Source: Paracamarosporium sp. OC-R06-R3
Taxonomy: Eukaryota > Ascomycota > Dothideomycetes > Pleosporales > Didymosphaeriaceae
Length of the DNA stretch: 64,000 nt
Assembly (NCBI GenBank): GCA_019828545.1
Contig: JACVRA010000149.1
Location: forward strand, 146,057-210,056
Direction of reading: 5' to 3'
The position numbers were made by a program, and so were the translations under genes. Shown here one piece after another: positions 57,638 to 64,000 of this stretch (positions are counted from its first letter, which is position 1; each line of letters opens with the position of its first letter). The notes beneath the pieces are model-generated. The model ran no database searches. It was not told the DNA's origin and saw nothing but the letters and a program-made list of their open reading frames with translations.

Positions 57638-60600
57638 TTACCTCCCATTCGTAAGCCCATATAAGTACGGGTTTCCTCTAGGTATTTCCTCGTTCTTGTC
57701 CACCAAGTCCCTATCCCAGCCTAACTCTGTCGGTGTCTTTGGGGTCTTAGGAGTCTTTAGCGGACGGCTGAAACTCTCGTACCGCTTCAACGTGGGGCCT
57801 GGTGCACCGCCAGTTAGATTTATCTCGTTGGCTTGTGCCGTAGCGTAGTAGCCCATGTACCGACTCTGCGGATCAAGCTCTGAAGAAGGCCTGAATTCGT
57901 TGGGTGCAACGTTGTCGTTGTTGACATTGGTGGGCTGAGGCACAGGAAATGCGGGTCCGCGCTGGTTCTCAAAACCAATTAACTCAGAGTTGTAGGCTCG
58001 TGGCGATGACAGTTGCTCTCCAGGATCGACAAAGGGGTTGGAAGACATGGATGGAACGCGGTTACCGGGATGAGGATCTTGTTCACCGAGTTTGCGCGCA
58101 TCAACGGGCCAGCCAATCTGGGAATCTTCTTTGCCGAGCAAATCAGCCGTCCTTCGCTCCACGAGCGGTGGTCGCTCTGTCGGGTTGGGAACAGGAGTCG
58201 AGTCGAAGCCGAATGTTTTCATAGTATCGGTCCTGTTCATCTTAGGTTTACCGTCCTTCTCGGCAAACAGAACGTCACCATGCTCGTCACCACCGTTTTT
58301 CACGATCCTCCTCTCTAGTATGAATCTCGTTATTAGTAGTCCAGTAGCACCGATTTGCATGAACAGAACCAAGTTCATCAATCCCACGATCATGGGCGCC
58401 GTAAGAATAGCGTCAACTATGCACAGCGAAATAGAGCGAAGATCCGAGAAACCTTGTATCCACGAAATCATACCAAAGGCGAGAGTCTGTTGGATAAGCA
58501 TATTGGCGATGATGTGGATCTTGTGAGGGCCTTTCATGGCAGCGATTTGATTCTTGAACAGAAAAGCCGAGGGTGGAGGGATGGGTATAGTGGTGCGAAG
58601 GCGCATGAAGCTCAAGATTACAGAAGGAAGGATAAAGAGAAGCGCGATGAGGCCGAAGATCTGCTGGTAATTAGTAGACGCACAGATACATGACAACAGG
58701 ACGTACGCTGTGAGGAGTTCGGAAATGCACTGCAGACCCCTTTCCGACAATCCCAAGAATGATGCCGACAAATGCGAGAGGCGTAAAAAAGCCGAGTAGC
58801 ACAACCATGCGCCACTTCTTCATTTTTACGTCGCTGATAGGGAGGCCAATCATATCAGACAAGCGCCAGATTGCACCCAGCGCTAGGTAAGCCGGAAGAG
58901 CAAAGAAGAAAGCCAATGTACAAAAGATTACTATTTTGATCAGTACCTCTATTCAAGAGACTGGTGAACTGGACGTACCGTGTAGTGCAGTCATGATTGC
59001 AAATGGCTTGAGCTGGAGCCCATTGATTGTCACCGCCTGCTCAGCAATATTGATCGTGAACATATTTCCCTCGTTCATGACCGTAACCGGACCCTTTGGA
59101 AGAGCGGCAAGAGTGGAGTTATCCAGTGGTGGTGACGCAGTTATATCTTTGTTGTCCTTTAGGGCTGGGCCTTGCATGACGCCCAATGCGAGAGCAGCAA
59201 GCCCGCCGAAACCAGAACAGGTGATAGTTTGAAGCCCGGTTTGAGCGATCCCCTGCAATGTTTGTTCATCGATAGCTGGAACTATGGTATCGGCACGACG
59301 GCTTAATCGATGGTAGGTCACTACTCTGGTTAGTACATCATAGTCACAAAGACGTAATTATCTCACCTACTCCGCTAGCATCAATGCTTCGCTTCGCTGG
59401 TTGTGCCCCAGAGTTGTTCTTTCCCATATTCAGCATCTTAGAGACGAGGAGGACCCCCTCGCCAGACAAGCCACGCGTAAAAGCCACAACGGAGCCATTC
59501 AAGGAGTCATTGAACTGTGTCTGAGGAAGAGATGGAAGGTTCATCGCAAGCTCTTCCGGGAAATCGCCGTTGATAACCTTTTGCAGGCCACCAGCTTCTG
59601 ATAGAGCGCTGATACTACCCTCTACCAAGCCTCTCGCGGCACCTTCGACCGCCTTGGCCATGTCCACGTTAGCTGTAAGACCTCCTGCTTGCGAGGTCAG
59701 AGTGTCTCCAATCGCCTTCATACCCCCATTCTGAAGCAAGCTCGTGACCAGGTTCTTGGTGAATTGCTCCCCAATCTGCTCTTCTGTCTGATTTCCACCA
59801 GCGGTAGCCTTAGAAGCCAATGTTGTGCTATTAGCACCAGCAGTGCCACCCAAACCAAGCGCGATGCCTTCGCCAATACCTTTACCAGCACCAGAAGCTA
59901 GTAATACAAGGCTGGAACTGTCAAGCTTGAAACTACCCCCACTGCTCTGGAGGAGCATACTGAGATTGGAAGACTCCAAGAACGACTGGCTGAGTCCTAG
60001 GGTAAGGTTTCCTACAATGCCTGGAATATCCATCTGTGTTGGGTTAATCGCTAATTGGCGCTTGCTCACAATTCCGGTCGCGCCGTTCTTCGTCAAACCC
60101 AAGCCTCTGCTTGCTCCCTGCCCTAGCCCTTCACCTGCTGCAGCAGCTATCTGCGGTATTTGAGCCATGATATCGCTGCTACCACCTGCTTGGTTCAGCA
60201 ACTTTTGCACACCTATGCTACTTGCAATCGGCCCAGTCACACCCAGTCCAAAGTTCCTGGCGATGGTCATGACATCGCTGCCATTCGTCGGTGGAAATGG
60301 TTGTTGTGTGAGGTTTAGACCGCTTGCACTACCTTGACCGATGCCTTGTGCTAGAGCGAAAGCCACCATGCCGATGGGCAGGTCTGAGGTGCTCATGTTG
60401 CCTAAAGCTGGGGCGATCTGTGCGCTCAATCCAGTCCCAAGATTCTGAGCGACGAGATTGATCCCAGTAGGTTGTTGTCCGCTCGCTGCGGCAACCTTCG
60501 TTGCAATAGCCTTCGACTCATCCGGAGTAGTGAGGTTGAGACCATCCTCTGCACCCATTCTGCAGGAAGTCAGCGCATTCTTTTTCCAAAAAAATTTTGA

Positions 60601-61131
60601 AGCCTACCCAAGACCAATACCGAGAAAATAGGCTGGTGTTGCCAGTCCATCAACGATAGACCCAGTGATTCCCGACAATCCCTGCTTGAAAAGATCGCCC
60701 AAGCTGGTCGCATTACCATTTCCCCCGAGAATGCCCATCAATCCAGAGAGTATTCCATTGTCTTGTTCACCACTGCCGAAAAGTTGCCTCTTATTCTTGT
60801 TTGGTGCATTGACTGCTTTCATCCGTGCGACCTCTTCCGTCAGACTCTTGCCAAAGTCTTTTAGTCCGCCGCTCTCCAAACTGTCTCCATATCTTATCGA
60901 AGCCTTCGCAACCATCTCCGTCAGATCCAGTATCGCATGATGTAAACGCGCATCCTCGTACAATGCATCGATCGTCTCCGGAGATAAGATGCTGTCGAGT
61001 GCATGCGCCGGCCGCACCTGGCTGGCCGTCAACCACTCGATGAACCAAAGCCCAAGAGAAACATAGAGAAGAACGGCAATGGTCAAAAGCGCGAACGGCA
61101 GGTGCCAGCCCGCCTTAGAAGAGGAAATCAT
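57638..61131 (-). CDS. large membrane protein: Gly-rich repeat ectodomain plus cytochrome b561-like helices
   Basis: Five exons on the minus strand: 60608-61131, 59367-60559, 58979-59323, 58707-58930 and 57638-58663, with introns of 48, 43, 48 and 43 nt. The frame is exact, giving 1103 aa. An N-terminal membrane helix (LPFALLTIAVLLYVSLGLWF) is followed by about 550 residues of Gly/Ala-rich, N-glycosylation-rich sequence with recurring units (AQGIGQGSASGLNL, GEGLGQGASRGLGL, GKGIGEGIALGLGG). Five to six membrane helices follow with His residues placed as in cytochrome b561 (TALHVIFC, HFRTPHSQQIFGLI, GPHKIHIIANML), then a 230-residue hydrophilic cytosolic tail. The last intron ends CAGCAG, so two neighbouring acceptors are possible. 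Haem binding and transmembrane electron transfer are inferred from layout only. Confidence 0.8.
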
Positions 61132-62568
61132 GCCGAAGGGTTGCTAAACAGACGCATGGAAAGGATCCATTATCGCGGCCCGCCACGGACAGCGCCTTCG
61201 AGAACTGGATGGACACATGGGCAGTCATATAGTCGGGGCATCGACTCATGGTTTGACGCCGGAGCAAGTGTTTATGAAACATGGTAGGTGTCGTGTTTCC
61301 TGAGGTAGGATGGGCGCGGTCGAGGTATCTCCAGAGCGAAAGGATATATTCTCATTGGATGCCGATATCTAAGAGCGAGCGGATCTGCATGAATCCAGGA
61401 ACCATTTGGTGGTGCTTGCAAGCATTGCATGTGCATGTCGGCTAGCATTGCATGTCACGAAAAAGCCGAGCATGAGCGAATCAGCGTGGGCGGAAACGCC
61501 AAGGGATGAATTGCGCTTAAGAAATCTACGAATTAGCGAATCAGCCACCAGAGCAGAGCCTCATGAGGCGACTCCCCAGACTTGAACCCTGGTTTCTTTT
61601 GTGAAATGCTTGGCGAATAGGAATCCCATACGGCGTAGCGGCGCGTGCTAAACATGATGCGACGGGCGTGAAACGGCATTAGCAGGCTACACAGCGTTTA
61701 GAGTGTGAAACGCCGCGCAACAGAAGTCTAAAGAGGACTGAGCGCCGCATATATACATAGAAATTATTAACAAGAGAAGGCATAGAAGAAGACCCTCCTG
61801 GCTGCTACCGTTCTCCTAATAAGTGGTGATGTTATGTCTTGGGAGACGGCGTACTGTCGTTAACATATCTTGCACTGGAGAATACCGCAAAGTGAGAATA
61901 CAATACATTGTAGAAGATATCCACCGGAATTCTCTCCAGCCGAATATTGAGGAAGATGAACTAACAATGTCTGTTGGGAAGATCGTTGCGTTGGTAGCGC
62001 TGTAGCCTTATTTCGGTTTTACTAGCGAGGTGCTTGCACGTCATCGACGCGTCGCGCACACGTACACTAAATTGTGCTGCCATTTTTACGCTTGCATGAA
62101 CTCAATATATTTGCTCTGGAACATGCTTTTTAGACATGATTAGCTTATACGTCACATATGCTGGAACAACACAGTCTGCAGGGCAGTGTCCGAAAAGGGG
62201 TCTAGTCACTGTGCATTCTTGTAGAGAATTCCAATAACATTTTACAGGATCGAACCGCTATATGTTTCCCAACACACGGTACACTATATAGGAATACGAT
62301 AGCTCACGTGCATTACTGTCATTTGCAAAAGTTCCCGTGCCACCTATCCACGGTTTTGGCGTTGTTAGTTTTTAAATTCTCTGTCAACTCAGCATTAACA
62401 AGCTCTAGTAAAGAATTACTAAACGACAACAAGAAAAAAAAAATCCCTACTCTGTCGGAGTAAATGTCTCTTACGCCGGATTATGAAGGATCTAGCCAAG
62501 TCGAGGCGCTTCCCATTTCTTGGTCGGGTTCTCGTTGGTACGGAATTCATTTTACGGCTTCGCGTACG
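61132..62568. other. intergenic, no supported gene
   Basis: 1.4 kb. A short direct repeat AGCATTGCATGT occurs twice near 61421-61457. A tRNA-like B-box stretch near 61580 has no cloverleaf. The rest shows nothing. Confidence 0.4.
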
Positions 62569-63461
62569 TTACGCCGCCTGCCTGATAGCCTCGATGTCCG
62601 ATTCCGCAATCAGGTACCCGCCACTATCCATGTCTGCGTGTACCCCTTGCGCCACAGCCTTTCTTTTCTCCTGAAGCAACTTGATAACAATCTCCTTATC
62701 CTTTACTGTCCAATAATTCCACCACTTCTCCTTAGCATATCGCACGGCCAATGCGTCATCACTTTTATCATTCTCTGAAATTGATTGATTGGCGAGCAAG
62801 TTGACATGGTACGGAGAGACGCGGTCTGTACCGCTGCACGGATATATATCGAGGAAGTCGCGATAGCAATATGCGAGGATATCATTGCCAAGCTTCATCT
62901 CGGCCTGGAGCTCTTTTTTCAACTTGCTTTTTCGCTCCCGTTCGAGGCGCTCTTGCTTCTTAATCTCGGCCTGTTGCGTTTTCCACTCCTCGAGTTGCTT
63001 CTCATACTGTATTTGTTCGTGTGTCTTGGTGGGGGTCGGAGGCGGCAGCACTTGTGGTGGAGGCTGCAGCACTTGTGGTGGAGGCTGCAGCACTTGATAT
63101 GGAGGCTGCAGTACTTGATGCGGAGGCTGTAGCACTTGATGTGGAGGCTGCAGCACTTGGCTGTTCCTGTGAGAAGTGGTGAGATCGTTGGACAAGTAGT
63201 GCCTATGCTGCAGTGACTCACGTACCTGAAAGTGTGTAGGCTGTCCGAATGCATGTAAGTATTCTGGCTGATCTGTCCGTTCATCCACTGCATACGTTCT
63301 ATCGCAAGTTGCCGTGCGCGTTCTTCAGCCTGAGGATTGAACAGGGAAGAAATCTGCTGTTGGTATGACGGTGGCCATGGCACCATCGGGGAAGGCACGA
63401 ACTGGTTCCTTCCATGTTCAGCGGCTGGCGTCAGGAAAAGCTGCGGCATGTGTCCCTGCAT
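62569..63461 (-). CDS. hypothetical Q/P-repeat coiled-coil protein
   Basis: Two exons, 63226-63461 and 62569-63166, with a 59-nt intron (GTACGT donor, CAG acceptor). The frame is exact, giving 277 aa. The N-terminal part is Gln/Pro-rich, followed by five to six tandem heptapeptides QVLQPP(H/Y/P), a highly charged helix (EEWKTQQAEIKKQERLERERK) and a C-terminal region (RDFLDIYPC). No recognised domain. It may be a lineage-specific gene with a variable repeat number. Confidence 0.6.
63045..63160. repeat. 21-bp coding minisatellite
   Basis: About five and a half tandem 21-bp units in frame inside the Q/P-repeat gene; copies differ by a few substitutions. Confidence 0.85.
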
Positions 63462-64000
63462 CGTGGTTTTTGCTAGGTGGTTTTGAATTTGTTAGGAGTT
63501 TAAGAGCCGCTTGCGTGGTGTGCGCTTCGAATACCTGCTAAAGTCTATCTGGTCCGCATCCGTTGTTGGGCCGGGTCGATCTGTGGTAAGGGCGTATTGT
63601 GGCGGTTAAGTGTGGGGTCGAGAGGCCAACCTTGGGAAGTCTTGAATTGTGTTACCGCTGGCAACTTAGTATCATAGAGGGTTACCGACGCCAAGGATAA
63701 AGATGTGAAATATTCATCACGTGATACATGTTGACCATTACTGCCTGACACATATCCGTGAAGCGTAGTACAAAGCCACTAAAAGAATAAAACTTTTTGC
63801 TAGATCTAGATGTATGTTGTCGGGTTGCGTTGCAAAGCCAGGTGCAAGTTCCTTTCACAAAGTATGCCTTGTGCACAGATACAACTGCCAGCCAAGCATG
63901 AAATTATAATGACTTTTCAACAATTCCATTAACGTGTTCCACCAGTCAGTGGGACACACCAGTCAGTGGGACGCCCCACCAGAACGCGCGACACCTCAGC
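63462..64000. other. intergenic end of window
   Basis: No supported gene. A 15-bp direct repeat ACCAGTCAGTGGGAC occurs at 63941-63955 and 63958-63972. Confidence 0.5.

Noticed and set aside
61560..61640. tRNA-like GGTTCAAGTCTGG on the minus strand
   Set aside because: No matching A box and no cloverleaf stems.

Overview
The window is nuclear DNA from a filamentous ascomycete. Evidence: short GT-AG introns (mostly 43-75 nt) with CTAAC/CTGAC-like branch sites, eukaryotic start contexts, dense genes on both strands, and fungal-only families (RTA1, Zn2Cys6 regulator, EF-3, HeLo-like/ankyrin protein, APSES factor of the MBF complex, PL1 pectin lyase, GH51 arabinofuranosidase). A plant-associated Dothideomycete (Pleosporales-like) fits the gene set best, but that is inference. 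I rebuilt gene models by hand by joining reading frames across splice sites; for nearly every multi-exon gene the exon lengths sum to an intact frame.

Layout. 0-5 kb: RTA1-like membrane protein, Zn2Cys6 transcription factor, alpha/beta hydrolase. 5.8-9.6 kb: small Ser-rich ORF, NUDIX hydrolase, CmcJ/AsaB-like oxygenase. 10.2-15.2 kb: a six-exon HeLo-like/ankyrin protein and a RING protein. 16.4-19.6 kb: GPI inositol-deacylase BST1. 19.6-22 kb: GC-rich gene-free stretch leading to translation elongation factor 3 (22-25.3 kb). 25.7-31.5 kb: Pro-rich CCCH-like protein, a broken GST gene, peroxisomal 3-ketoacyl-CoA thiolase, O-methyltransferase. 32.4-36.5 kb: divergent sugar transporter and GH51 arabinofuranosidase. 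38-43.1 kb: MBP1-type cell-cycle factor head-to-head with a LYR-motif protein, then a GNAT acetyltransferase. 43.8-49.9 kb: secreted pectin lyase, two unknown proteins. 49.9-53.8 kb: gene-poor, partly AT-rich stretch holding an initiator tRNA gene. 53.8-64 kb: CTF18, a very large cytochrome-b561-like membrane protein, and a Q/P-repeat protein.

Themes. Pectin lyase, GH51 and the sugar transporter suit growth on plant cell wall. MBP1 and CTF18 belong to the G1/S and replication-cohesion programme, and each has an ACGCGT box upstream.

The most unusual element is at 52984-53159 on the minus strand: an initiator tRNA-Met (CAU) whose 72-nt mature sequence, with every stem perfectly paired, appears only after removal of two segments of 54 and 50 nt. 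Both segments look like spliceosomal introns (GTACGT donor, TACTAAT or GCTAAC branch site, AG end) and neither is at the canonical 37/38 tRNA intron position. The region has no internal T4 run and ends in a T6 Pol III terminator. A 21-nt copy of the same tRNA 3' end, also followed by T6, lies 1.27 kb away.
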